This document shows, in pieces, positions 41,185 through 48,744 of a DNA stretch of 64,000 nt. A program made the translations under genes and the position numbers. A model generated the notes under the pieces. That model was not told the DNA's origin, did not search any database, and worked only from the letters and a program-made list of their open reading frames with translations. Origin of the DNA: Flexivirga oryzae (GTDB taxonomy: Bacteria > Actinomycetota > Actinomycetes > Actinomycetales > Dermatophilaceae); assembly GCF_014190805.1 (NCBI RefSeq), contig NZ_JACHVQ010000006.1:112832-176831 (forward strand), written 5' to 3'. The first letter of the stretch is position 1. The number at the start of each line of letters is the position of its first letter.

Positions 41185-42482
41185 GCTTGGACCTCCTCCG
41201 GGATCGATGATTCGTGGCGCGCGGTGCGGCGTACGACGGTCAGTGTCAGCACCAGGGTGAGCGCGGCGCAGATGGCGAGCAACCACATCCCGATCGCGTA
41301 CGACTTGGTCTCGTTGTAGATGTAGGCCATCACCAGTGGTGGCACGAAACCGCCGAGTCCGCCTGCGGCTCCGACCAATCCCGTGACGCCGCCGACCCGC
41401 GCCGGGTCGGTGGCCTCGGCGATCAGCGCGAACGTCGCGCCGGAAGCCGCGCCCAGTGCAGCGGCCATCACGAGGAAGACCGGCGTGCCGTAGCCGCGCA
41501 GTGGCGGCTCACCGGAGGCGATCGCGGCGCAGATCGCGACGAAGGTGAAGCAGGTCGCGAGCACCGGGACCGAGCCGAGCTTGTCGGCGAGCGTGCCACC
41601 GACCGGGCGCATGATCACCGCGATGACGACGAAGCCGGCCATCTTGTTGGCCGCGTCCGCGGCGGTGAGTGCGTAGGCGTTGGTGAGGTAGAGCGGCAGG
41701 AACACCGAAAAGGCGACGTAGCCGCCGAAACCGACGGAGTAGAGCACGCAGCTCTGCCAGGTGATGGGCAGTTTCGCGTTGGCCAGGAGTCGCTGCGCGA
41801 GCGGGGTGGTGGGTATGACGCGCCCCGGCGCGTCGCCCATCAGCAGCCACGCGATCACCGCGTAGACCGCCAGAGCCACGGCGACGATCACGAACGGGAC
41901 GGACTTCCCGTGTGCCTTGAAGAGGCTGACCGTGGTGAGCGCACTGATCGCGGTGCCACCCATCCCCGCGCCGAAGATGCCTGTCGCCATACCCCGCTTC
42001 TCCGGCGGGAACCAGCCGTTCACGAACGGCACACCCACCGCGAACGAGGTGCCGCCGATGCCGAGGAAGATGCCCGAGACGAGCAGGGCCGCGTAGGAGT
42101 TCTGCGCCCACAGCCCGATGACCAGCACCGGCACGATCGTGACCGCGGAGACCAACGGGAACATGATCCGGCCACCGAACCTGTCGGTCAGCGCACCGAC
42201 CGGGACGCGACCGAGCGACCCGACCACCACGGGGACGGCCACCATCAGGCTCGCCTGGCTGGCGGACAGCGGTTGCCCGTCGGAGAACGGCAGGAAGCTC
42301 AGCTGCTTCTCGTAGGCCTCCGGCTTCAGGACCGTCTTGTCCGGGCTGAACAGCGGCCCGAGCGGACTGATCAGGGCCCAGGCCCAGAAGTTGAGCGCGA
42401 AACCGATGGTTGCCACGACCAGTTGCAACCATGGGCCACCTCGGGGCGGGCGCACGCTCTGTGCCGCGGGTGTGGCAGTCAT
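41181..42482 (-). CDS. narK: Nitrate/nitrite transporter (NarK/NNP family MFS)
   Basis: A 433-residue major-facilitator protein with 12 hydrophobic segments. NNP-family hallmarks: FALNFWAWALISPLGPLF, RVPVGALTDRFGGRIMF, the nitrate signature GIGGTSFAVGVPFVNGWFPP and GLVGAAGGLGGFVPPLV. The insert near residues 60-75 (FSPDKTVLKPEAYEKQLSF) occurs in NarK1-like proteins. It imports nitrate or exports nitrite. It heads the nar operon. ATG 42482 is preferred, with GAGGG upstream; the longer frame adds 36 residues of non-family sequence. Confidence 0.95.
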   Translation of the reverse strand: MTATPAAQSVRPPRGGPWLQLVVATIGFALNFWAWALISPLGPLFSPDKTVLKPEAYEKQLSFLPFSDGQPLSASQASLMVAVPVVVGSLGRVPVGALTDRFGGRIMFPLVSAVTIVPVLVIGLWAQNSYAALLVSGIFLGIGGTSFAVGVPFVNGWFPPEKRGMATGIFGAGMGGTAISALTTVSLFKAHGKSVPFVIVAVALAVYAVIAWLLMGDAPGRVIPTTPLAQRLLANAKLPITWQSCVLYSVGFGGYVAFSVFLPLYLTNAYALTAADAANKMAGFVVIAVIMRPVGGTLADKLGSVPVLATCFTFVAICAAIASGEPPLRGYGTPVFLVMAAALGAASGATFALIAEATDPARVGGVTGLVGAAGGLGGFVPPLVMAYIYNETKSYAIGMWLLAICAALTLVLTLTVVRRTARHESSIPEEVQA

Positions 42483-42530
42483 CTGACCCTCGCTCGTCTC
42501 GAACCGTGTCGGAAGCCTTCGATCACAAAC

Positions 42531-42547
42531 TACTACCGTACGTAGTA
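42531..42547. promoter_or_regulatory. Palindrome upstream of the nar operon
   Basis: TACTACCGTACGTAGTA has 6-bp arms TACTAC/GTAGTA around 5 bp, 49-65 bp before the narK ATG. It is a candidate operator. It does not look like an FNR box (TTGAT-N4-ATCAA). The regulator is unknown. Confidence 0.5.
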
Positions 42548-42674
42548 ACAAGCCAACGCAACCACGCATCGGTGGCGCGAGGGGTGCCACTCCGCACTTC
42601 CCACACTAGGTGCAAAGTGCACTGCGAGTTGAGGATTCGCCACATCCGATAGCCACGGCGTCCGGCACGACGAA

Positions 42675-42708
42675 GCCGGGCCGCAGTCCCGAAGGACTGC
42701 GGCCCGGC
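42675..42708 (-). terminator. Terminator of the G5/Rpf gene with UUCG loop
   Basis: A perfect 15-bp GC-rich stem (42675-42689 with 42694-42708) closes a loop that reads TTCG on the minus strand, between C and G, the extra-stable tetraloop. It stands 24 bp past the stop of the gene at 42733. Confidence 0.88.
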
Positions 42709-42732
42709 CGTTGGTCAGGTGTCGAGGATGCC

Positions 42733-43581
42733 TCAGGCGGCGCCCGCGCAACCCCAGGCGCTCAACCCACTCGCGTTGTAGACGTGGTTGGCGATGGTGA
42801 TCTGCTGCTCGCGGGTGGCCAGGTCGGCACGCGAGGCGAAGCTGCCGCCACCGTATGCCAACCAGGTGCTGTAGCTGAACTGCAGACCGCCGTAGTAGCC
42901 GTTGCCGGTGTTGATGTGCCAGTTGCCACCGGACTCGCACTGTGCGATGCGGTCCCACATGGCGGCACGGGACAGATCGAGGCCCGACGAGGAGCCGCCA
43001 CCGGTCGGTGTCGGGGTGGGCGTGGGGGTCGGCGTGGGCGTCGGGGTCGCCTTCTTGGTGCCGATGACCAGGATCTGGTCGACCGGCTGCCGGGTGACGA
43101 CGCGCTTGACGACGGTGCTCGTGCTGACCCGGGTGCCGACCAGTTGCTGGCGGTAGGTCACGGTCTCCAGGCCCGCGACGCCGGCGCGCTGCACGCGGCT
43201 GGTGCCGTAGGCGAGGGTCGAGTCGTACTTGCGCACGGTCTGGAACGCAACGGTCGCGGTGCCGGTGACGAAGCGGGTCGTCACGGTCGGACGCACCTCG
43301 TCACGGGACACCTTCTTGGCGGTCGCGCGTGCGGTGGCGGTCTCCGGCGCCTTGCTCTTGTGCGCCTTGGCCTTGTGCGTCTTGGCCTTGCTGGGTGTGG
43401 CCTTCGGGGTCTTCGTCGTGGTCGACGAGCTCGGCGTGGCCGACGCCGTGGCGCTGGTCCGGGTCGCCAGCGAGGCACTGTGCGCGCCGGCCGTGGTGCC
43501 ACCGCCGCAGGCGGTGATCCCGAGGCCGGCTGCTACCGCGGTGGCGGCGATTGCGGCGGTCTTGGTCAGGCGGTAAGTCAA
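42733..43581 (-). CDS. G5 domain / transglycosylase-like (resuscitation-promoting factor type) lipoprotein
   Basis: A 282-residue secreted protein. The N-terminus TYRLTKTAAIAATAVAAG ends in a lipobox-like ITAC. A Thr/Ser/Lys/Ala-rich linker follows, then a G5 domain (VTTRFVTGTATVAFQTVRKY to VVTRQPVDQILVIGTKK), a (PT)n linker of TPTPTPTP, and the Rpf/transglycosylase domain MWDRIAQCESGGNWHINTGN with catalytic Glu, then GGLQFSYSTW. Such proteins cleave peptidoglycan and help regrowth of resting cells. Start TTG 43581 has GGAG 5-8 nt upstream; an ATG at 43671 would be in the structured leader. Confidence 0.9.
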   Translation of the reverse strand: MTYRLTKTAAIAATAVAAGLGITACGGGTTAGAHSASLATRTSATASATPSSSTTTKTPKATPSKAKTHKAKAHKSKAPETATARATAKKVSRDEVRPTVTTRFVTGTATVAFQTVRKYDSTLAYGTSRVQRAGVAGLETVTYRQQLVGTRVSTSTVVKRVVTRQPVDQILVIGTKKATPTPTPTPTPTPTPTGGGSSSGLDLSRAAMWDRIAQCESGGNWHINTGNGYYGGLQFSYSTWLAYGGGSFASRADLATREQQITIANHVYNASGLSAWGCAGAA

Positions 43582-43681
43582 GAGTTCTCCGATGTCGTGC
43601 TTCCCTCCGAGCGGCGGGGCGCACGTCATCGACAACCGGGTGATTGCCGAGGCGATGCAGGCGAGCGACATGGTGCCGGGC

Positions 43682-43766
43682 TCGCCCGGCCGCAGGGTGC
43701 GCGACCGATTCGGGGGTGCCTGCTCTCGGGTTGAACTCCACGAGAGTGCCGCACAAACGGGGCAAA
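43682..43766 (-). promoter_or_regulatory. Candidate ydaO-type (c-di-AMP) riboswitch leader
   Basis: The leader of the G5/Rpf gene, read on the minus strand, has a possible P1 (TTGCCC with GGGCGA), a GGAGTTCAACCC segment like the family's GGGGTGAAT, and CCCGAATCGGTCGCGCACCC then TGCGGC, resembling the conserved CCGAATCCGTCAGC...CTCGCAGGC. A GCCGGGCGAGCCCGGC hairpin overlaps the P1 3' strand and could be its alternative. This riboswitch class is known upstream of rpf genes in actinobacteria. Conserved positions are only partly matched. Confidence 0.45.
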
Positions 43767-43864
43767 GGTCAAATTTCGGTAACGAAAGCTACCTCACACT
43801 TGAATTTTTCCTGTGTTGGGTGTGGCGGGTGTGAGTGGTGGTGAACCCTGCCGGCATACCTTCG

Positions 43865-44728
43865 TCATACCGTCCAGGAGCCGTAGACCCGCTCACTGTT
43901 CGCCGAGAGCGAGGCGCACAGGGTGGGCACGTCGATCGCGAGCACTTCGGCCATCGCCCGCACCGTGATCGGGACGAGGTATGACGAGTTGACCGCACCC
44001 CGGTACGGAGCGGGCGTGAGGTACGGCGCATCGGTCTCGACCAGCAGCCGGTCCAGCGGCACGATCGCGAGCGCGTCGCGCAGCGCCCGGGCGTTCTTGA
44101 AGGTCACTGTGCCGGAGAACGACAGGTGGTAGCCCTTCTCGACGCAGGTGCGTGCGAGGTTGATGTCGCCCGAGAAGCAGTGCATGACAGTGCTTTCCGG
44201 TGCACCCTCCTCGGCGAGGATGCGGAGCACGTCGTCGTGCGCGTCCCGGTCGTGGATCTGCAGCGCCTTGCCGGTGCGTTTTGCCAGGTCGATGTGCCAG
44301 CGGAACGAATCGTGTTGCGCCTGCACACCTTCCGGGCCGGTGCGGAAGTAGTCGAGACCGGTCTCGCCGATCACCCGGATGCGGGGGTGGGCCGCGAGCT
44401 GCTCGATCTCGTCCCACGCAGCGGCGAGTTCGCCTGTGGCGGCGAGCTTTGCGGCCTCGTTGGGGTGTATGGCGACACCGCCCAGCATCCGCGGATGCTG
44501 CGCGACCTGCTCAACGGTGAAGCGGGCGCCCGATAGGTCGCAGCCGATCTGCACCACCCGGTCGACACCGACGGCGGCCGCCTGCGAGAGCGCGACCTCG
44601 ACATCGGGAGCCGGGTGGCCGTCGCGCGCGATGTCCAGGTGGGTGTGGTTGTCGACGACGGCGATCGGCAACGGCTGCGGCGCCGGCGGCGGCCCGTCGC
44701 TCCGGCCCTGCTGATGCCCCTTGCTCAC
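43865..44728 (-). CDS. tatD: TatD family deoxyribonuclease / hydrolase
   Basis: A 287-residue metal-dependent hydrolase. After a Gln/Pro-rich start come the metal-binding VVDNHTHLDIA, then GVDRVVQIGCDL, VAIHPNEAA, IRVIGETGLDYFRTGPEGVQ, LQIHDRDAHDD, TVMHCFSGDI and VETDAPYLTPAPYRG. TatD proteins are 3'-5' exonucleases involved in DNA repair or turnover. GTG 44728 has AGGAGG 7 nt upstream, which decides the start. It follows metG, the usual metG-tatD order, with a large hairpin between. Confidence 0.95.
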   Translation of the reverse strand: MSKGHQQGRSDGPPPAPQPLPIAVVDNHTHLDIARDGHPAPDVEVALSQAAAVGVDRVVQIGCDLSGARFTVEQVAQHPRMLGGVAIHPNEAAKLAATGELAAAWDEIEQLAAHPRIRVIGETGLDYFRTGPEGVQAQHDSFRWHIDLAKRTGKALQIHDRDAHDDVLRILAEEGAPESTVMHCFSGDINLARTCVEKGYHLSFSGTVTFKNARALRDALAIVPLDRLLVETDAPYLTPAPYRGAVNSSYLVPITVRAMAEVLAIDVPTLCASLSANSERVYGSWTV

Positions 44729-44752
44729 ACCGGTCCTCCTTCTCTCATCGAG

Positions 44753-44825
44753 CGGCATACCTCTGCATTGAGCGGCATACGGATTCGCCGCATTTTCGTA
44801 CGCCGGTCAATGCATCGGTATGCCG
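44753..44825 (-). promoter_or_regulatory. Large imperfect hairpin between metG and tatD
   Basis: Arms of 29 bp (44753-44781 and 44797-44825) pair with about four mismatches around a 15-nt loop, starting 10 bp after the metG stop. Each arm holds two GGTATGCCG-type words. It could end metG transcription or tune tatD. Confidence 0.7.
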
Positions 44826-44834
44826 GTCAATCGC

Positions 44835-46619
44835 TCACGCAACGCCGCGGCCGAACGGATCCTCCGGGTCGATCTCGTCGAGCTTGGCGAAGATCGGCGT
44901 CGGTTTCGCGACCGGGACACCCACCTGCACCGGCCGTGACTCCCAGCGCGGAGTGCCTGAGTATTCGCCGGTGATGATCGGATACGCCCGGGTGTCGTCG
45001 TCCAGGTCGCGCACCTGCTCCAGGCGCGGCATCGGCATGAACTCGCCGGTGCCGCCGAAGACCCGGGCGACCTCGTTGGAGCTGTGCGGCAGGAACGGCG
45101 CCATCATCGTGTTGAGATCGGTGATCGCCTGCGAGAGCGTGTGCAGCACCGTCCCGAGCCGCTCGCGCTGGTCATCGCCCTTGAGCCGGAACGGCTCGGT
45201 GTCGGTGACGTACTTGTTGGCCAGCCGCACCAGCCGCATGACCTCGGCCAAGGCTGCCTTCTGCCGCTGCGTCTCCAGCAGCCCACCGACCGTCTCGAAC
45301 CCGCCGCGCACCGCCGACAGCAGCGCCTCGTCGACCGGCTCCAGCGCACCCGGCGCCGGGACCTCGCCGAAGTTCTTGGCGATCATCGACGCCGTGCGGT
45401 TGACCAGGTTGCCCCAGCCGGCGACGAGTTCGTTGTTGTTGCGGGTGACGAACTCGGGCCAGGTGAAGTCGCTGTCCTGGGTCTCCGGGCCGGCCGCGCA
45501 GATGAAGTAGCGCAACGCGTCCGCGCCATACCGCGCGACCATGTCCTGCACGTAGATGACGTTGCCGCGCGAGGTGGAGAACTGCCCGCCCGCATAGTTG
45601 AGGAAACCGGACGCGACGACCTCGGTCGGCAGGTTGAGCTCGCCGTACTCCCCCGGCTCGCCGCCCTTGTCGCCCCGGCCCATGTAGCCCAGCAGCTCGG
45701 CCGGCCAGATCTGCGCGTGGAAGGTGATGTTGTCCTTGCCCTGGAAGTAGTAGGAGACGGCCTCCGGGTCGTTCCACCACTCCCGCCAGCGGTCCGGTTC
45801 GCCCAGCCGGCGCGCCCACTCGATCGCGGCCGACAGGTAGCCGATCACGGCGTCGAACCACACGTAGAACCGCTTGGCGTCCCAGCCCTCGACCGGGATC
45901 GGGATGCCCCAGTCGATGTCCCGGGTCATGGCACGCGGGTGCATGTCCTTGGCCAGCCCCTTGGCGAAATTGATCACGCCCGGGCGCCAGGTGCCGGCCG
46001 TGTCGACCTCGTCCAGCCAACGCTGCAACGCGTCCGCGAGCGCCGGCAGGTCCAGGAAGAAGTGCTGCGTCTCGACGAACTCCGGCACCTCACCGTTGAC
46101 CTTGGACCGCGGGTTGATCAGGTCGGACGGGTCCAACTGGTTGCCGCAGTTGTCGCACTGGTCACCGCGTGCCTCCGGGAAACCACAGATCGGGCAGGTG
46201 CCCTCCAGGTAGCGATCGGGCAGGGTGCGTCCGGTCGACGGACTGATCGCCGTCGTGGTCGTCTGCTCGATCATGTAGCCGTTGGCGCGGATCTGGGTGA
46301 ACAGGTTCTGCACGACCTGGTAGTGGTTGCGGGTCGTCGTGCGGGTGAACAGGTCGTAGGACAGGCCGAGGTCGGTGAGGTCCTGGGCGATGACGGCGTT
46401 GTACTTGTCGACGATCTCCTGGACGCTGACACCTTCCTGGTCGGCGAGGACCAGGATCGGTGTGCCGTGCTCGTCGGTGCCGCTGACCATCAGCACGTCG
46501 TGGCCCGCCATACGCATGTAACGGCTGAAAACGTCTGCGGGGACGCCGAATCCGGCGACGTGGCCAATATGACGTGGCCCGTTCGTGTAGGGCCAGGCAA
46601 CAGCGGACAGAACCTTCAT
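44835..46619 (-). CDS. metG: Methionyl-tRNA synthetase
   Basis: A 594-residue class I synthetase. HIGH motif is AWPYTNGPRHIGHVAGFGVP; zinc ligands are in GTCPICGFPEARGDQCDNCG; PEFVETQHFFLDLPALADAL follows; the KMSKS loop is the variant FSTSRGNVIYV. The anticodon-binding helical domain ends with FAKLDEIDPEDPFG. It charges tRNA-Met. ATG 46619 opens KVLSAVAWPYTNGP; a longer frame upstream has no family match. It is the usual upstream neighbour of tatD. Confidence 0.97.
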   Translation of the reverse strand: MKVLSAVAWPYTNGPRHIGHVAGFGVPADVFSRYMRMAGHDVLMVSGTDEHGTPILVLADQEGVSVQEIVDKYNAVIAQDLTDLGLSYDLFTRTTTRNHYQVVQNLFTQIRANGYMIEQTTTTAISPSTGRTLPDRYLEGTCPICGFPEARGDQCDNCGNQLDPSDLINPRSKVNGEVPEFVETQHFFLDLPALADALQRWLDEVDTAGTWRPGVINFAKGLAKDMHPRAMTRDIDWGIPIPVEGWDAKRFYVWFDAVIGYLSAAIEWARRLGEPDRWREWWNDPEAVSYYFQGKDNITFHAQIWPAELLGYMGRGDKGGEPGEYGELNLPTEVVASGFLNYAGGQFSTSRGNVIYVQDMVARYGADALRYFICAAGPETQDSDFTWPEFVTRNNNELVAGWGNLVNRTASMIAKNFGEVPAPGALEPVDEALLSAVRGGFETVGGLLETQRQKAALAEVMRLVRLANKYVTDTEPFRLKGDDQRERLGTVLHTLSQAITDLNTMMAPFLPHSSNEVARVFGGTGEFMPMPRLEQVRDLDDDTRAYPIITGEYSGTPRWESRPVQVGVPVAKPTPIFAKLDEIDPEDPFGRGVA

Positions 46620-46733
46620 GGTCAGCAATCCTAGGTGGGGCGGTCCGTCGAAGTCGCGGCAGTTCTCCCCGCGGTCGTTGCGCCGGACCGCTCCGGCTGA
46701 CACGATCCTGCGAGACCAGCAGGGAGGTGTCGG

Positions 46734-47333
46734 ATGTTCGCAGTGCTGACCGGTGCGGGGCTGTCGGCCGCCGCAGGACTCAACGCCTACATCCCGTTCC
46801 TCATCGTCGGGCTGCTCGCGCGGTTCACCGACGTCATCAATCTGCCGGGCGAATGGCAGTGGATCGAGTCCTGGTGGGCGCTCGGCATCGGCGCGGTGCT
46901 GCTGATCAGCGAACTCGTCCTCGACAAGATCCCGGTGGTCGACAGCATCAACGACATCGCCGGCACCGTCATCCGACCGGCCTCCGGTGGCATCATCGCG
47001 GCTGCAACCCAGTCCGCCAGCTCGCTGGACGACTCGTCCTTCATGCGCGAGCACACCTGGATCGGGCTGATCGGCGGGATCGTGATCGCCGGCATCGTGC
47101 ACGCCGGCAAGTCCACCGCCCGGCCGGCGGTCAACCTCGGCTCCGCCGGGCTGGGTGCCCCGATCGTCTCCACCATCGAGGACGTATCGTCATTCGGGCT
47201 GTCGCTGATCGCGATCTTCCTGCCGCTGCTGGTGATCGTGGTGCTCATCATCGGTGGCTGGGTGCTGTGGAAGTTCGCCCGGCGCATGCGGTCGTTCGCC
47301 CGAAGGAGGAGGTATGCCGAGGACGTCACCTGA
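46734..47333 (+). CDS. DUF4126 domain-containing membrane protein
   Basis: A 199-residue protein with four to five hydrophobic segments. The family pattern is LTGAGLSAAAGLNAYIPFLI, then WWALGIGAVLLISELVLDKI and VDSINDIAGTVIRPASGGII. The C-terminal segment LIAIFLPLLVIVVLIIGGWV ends in a basic tail. The function is unknown. GGGAGG stands 6-12 nt before the ATG. It overlaps the next gene by 20 bp and is divergent from metG. Confidence 0.9.
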   Translation: MFAVLTGAGLSAAAGLNAYIPFLIVGLLARFTDVINLPGEWQWIESWWALGIGAVLLISELVLDKIPVVDSINDIAGTVIRPASGGIIAAATQSASSLDDSSFMREHTWIGLIGGIVIAGIVHAGKSTARPAVNLGSAGLGAPIVSTIEDVSSFGLSLIAIFLPLLVIVVLIIGGWVLWKFARRMRSFARRRRYAEDVT

Positions 47334-47679
47334 ACGCCCGGCATTCCTCGGCACCTGGTGGGAGAAGGTGCTGGCCGTCGTCGTGCTCGTGGCCGCCGTG
47401 CTCCTCGCGCTGCAGTGGTGGAACGGCCGCGGATCGAGCGGCCCCGCCCGCCCGGGTATGGCGCCCGCCGCTGTCCTGGAACAGGGGACGGCCACGGGCG
47501 GCGAGACCGATCTCACCGTCCGCTACACCGTCGACGGGAAGTCGCACCAGGTCACCGCACCGGTGAACGCCAATGCCTTCCGCGCGCAGGGCAGGGTCGC
47601 CTGGGTGTGCTACGCCCCGAGTGACCCGACCGATGCCTCGATCCGGCTGCCCGAGGATCCGCTCTGCGGGCAGCGCTGA
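47314..47679 (+). CDS. Small membrane protein, DUF3592-like
   Basis: A 121-residue protein with one N-terminal hydrophobic helix (KVLAVVVLVAAVLLALQWW) and an extracellular beta-rich domain: ETDLTVRYTVDGKSHQVTAP, then VAWVCYAPSDPTDASIRLPE. This layout resembles DUF3592 proteins. The function is unknown. A strong site, AAGGAGGAGG, precedes ATG 47314, and the gene overlaps the end of the DUF4126 gene, so they are co-transcribed. Confidence 0.8.
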   Translation: MPRTSPERPAFLGTWWEKVLAVVVLVAAVLLALQWWNGRGSSGPARPGMAPAAVLEQGTATGGETDLTVRYTVDGKSHQVTAPVNANAFRAQGRVAWVCYAPSDPTDASIRLPEDPLCGQR

Positions 47680-47689
47680 CACGGGTCGC

Positions 47690-48115
47690 CTACTGCTCGA
47701 CCTGCTCCTTGAGGCCGTCCAGCGTGGCCTGCCAGTTGGCGCCGAACTGCTGCGCCTGGGCTGCGTCCGTGCAGTTGTCCTGAACCAGCGACAGCCGCGT
47801 GTCCTCACCGTCGGCGCTGAGGGTGTAGACGAGCGTGTGGTAGTTCTCCGGTCGGTCGTCCTGGCCCATCAGCGGGCTGTAGTGGGTGACGGACAGGACG
47901 TGCGGCACGTCATACACCAGCACCTCGCCGTGATCCTCGAAGGCGTGCCCGTTGTATTCGCCGCTCCAGATGATCGGGTCGCCGACCCGCCAGCTGGTGG
48001 TCACGCGCGCGCCGCCGCTGTAGGCGGCGATCCGATCCGGGTCGGTCAGTGCCGCCCACACCTCGTCGCGACCAGCGTGGACGGTTGTCTCGGCTGTGGC
48101 GATCTCGCCGCGCAT
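47690..48115 (-). CDS. SRPBCC (AHSA1-like) family protein
   Basis: A 141-residue START-like protein: EIATAETTVHAGRDEVWAAL, TDPDRIAAYSGGARVTTSWR, VGDPIIWSGEYNGHAFEDHG, LVYTLSADGEDTRLSLVQDN and a final helix NWQATLDGLKEQVEQ. It is expected to bind a hydrophobic ligand; the ligand is unknown. ATG 48115 has GGGAG 9 nt upstream; ATG 48124 is also possible. It is divergent from a MarR gene with a palindrome between, so it is a likely target of that regulator. Confidence 0.87.
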   Translation of the reverse strand: MRGEIATAETTVHAGRDEVWAALTDPDRIAAYSGGARVTTSWRVGDPIIWSGEYNGHAFEDHGEVLVYDVPHVLSVTHYSPLMGQDDRPENYHTLVYTLSADGEDTRLSLVQDNCTDAAQAQQFGANWQATLDGLKEQVEQ

Positions 48116-48139
48116 TGCGCTCATCTCCCTCATCAAATA

Positions 48140-48154
48140 TATGAGTGAGTCATA
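48140..48154. promoter_or_regulatory. Palindrome between the SRPBCC and MarR genes
   Basis: TATGAGTGAGTCATA has 5-bp arms TATGA/TCATA around GTGAG and sits 11 bp before the MarR ATG and 25 bp before the SRPBCC ATG. It is a probable operator for the MarR protein. Confidence 0.6.
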
Positions 48155-48165
48155 CAATAGCCGGT

Positions 48166-48726
48166 ATGACGACCGCAGCGCATCCCCGACTGGACAACCT
48201 GCTGGCCGCGTTGACGCTGAATCTCGCCGAGGACACGACGGCCGCCATGGAGAGGTCGGGTGGATTGACCGGCCGCGCGATCCAAGCGCTTCTGGCCCTC
48301 GAGGAGTTCCTCGGCGGCTGCCATGTGGGCAAACTCGCCGAGGTGCTGGACCTCACCCACTCGGGAGCGGTGCGGTTGGTCAGCCAGTTGGAGGATGCGG
48401 GGTATGCCGAGCGCAGGCCGGGCGCGGACCGCCGGCGGGTCGAGGTGGTACTCACGGCACGCGGGCGCCGGCAGGCGGCCGGTGCACGCCGCGCGCAGCT
48501 GGCCGTCATACGGCAGGCGACCGACGGGCTCGACGCCGCGGAGGCGGCGACCCTGGAACGACTCCTCGCGCGCCTGGTCGAGAGCCGGGTGGGCGAGCGC
48601 TTCGCCCGTCGCGCGGAGGGCGACTCGCCGGCGTGGTGGTGCCGCACCTGCGACTTCGCCTCGTGCGGACGCGGCGACGGAAGGTGTCCTGCGCAGACCA
48701 CGGCCGCGCGGCTGGCGGGATCGTGA
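48166..48726 (+). CDS. MarR family regulator with Cys-rich C-terminus
   Basis: A 186-residue protein. The winged helix is GRAIQALLALEEFLGGCHVG, KLAEVLDLTHSGAVRLVSQL and EDAGYAERRPGADRRRVEVV. A dimer helix region follows, and the end carries a cysteine cluster WWCRTCDFASCGRGDGRCPA (four Cys), which may bind metal or sense redox state. The ligand is unknown. It is divergent from the SRPBCC gene and likely controls it and itself through the palindrome at 48140-48154. Confidence 0.88.
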   Translation: MTTAAHPRLDNLLAALTLNLAEDTTAAMERSGGLTGRAIQALLALEEFLGGCHVGKLAEVLDLTHSGAVRLVSQLEDAGYAERRPGADRRRVEVVLTARGRRQAAGARRAQLAVIRQATDGLDAAEAATLERLLARLVESRVGERFARRAEGDSPAWWCRTCDFASCGRGDGRCPAQTTAARLAGS

Positions 48727-48744
48727 CAGCCGGGGCCGCGGTCG

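Noticed and set aside
35719..41319. Open frame of 1866 codons on the plus strand opposite narG and narH
   Set aside because: It mirrors the codons of narGH, has no start signal, no family features and an Arg/Val/Asp/His-biased composition. High GC at third positions keeps the opposite frame open.
42531..42547. FNR box upstream of narK
   Set aside because: The palindrome does not contain TTGAT-N4-ATCAA, and no such box was found within 110 bp of the ATG.
43582..43671. N-terminal extension of the G5/Rpf protein from ATG 43671
   Set aside because: It would place coding sequence in the structured leader and hide the signal peptide; TTG 43581 has a good ribosome-binding site.
47254..47313. Upstream extension of the small membrane protein to 47254
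   Set aside because: The strong AAGGAGGAGG site just before ATG 47314 and the overlap it would add inside the DUF4126 gene favour the shorter form.
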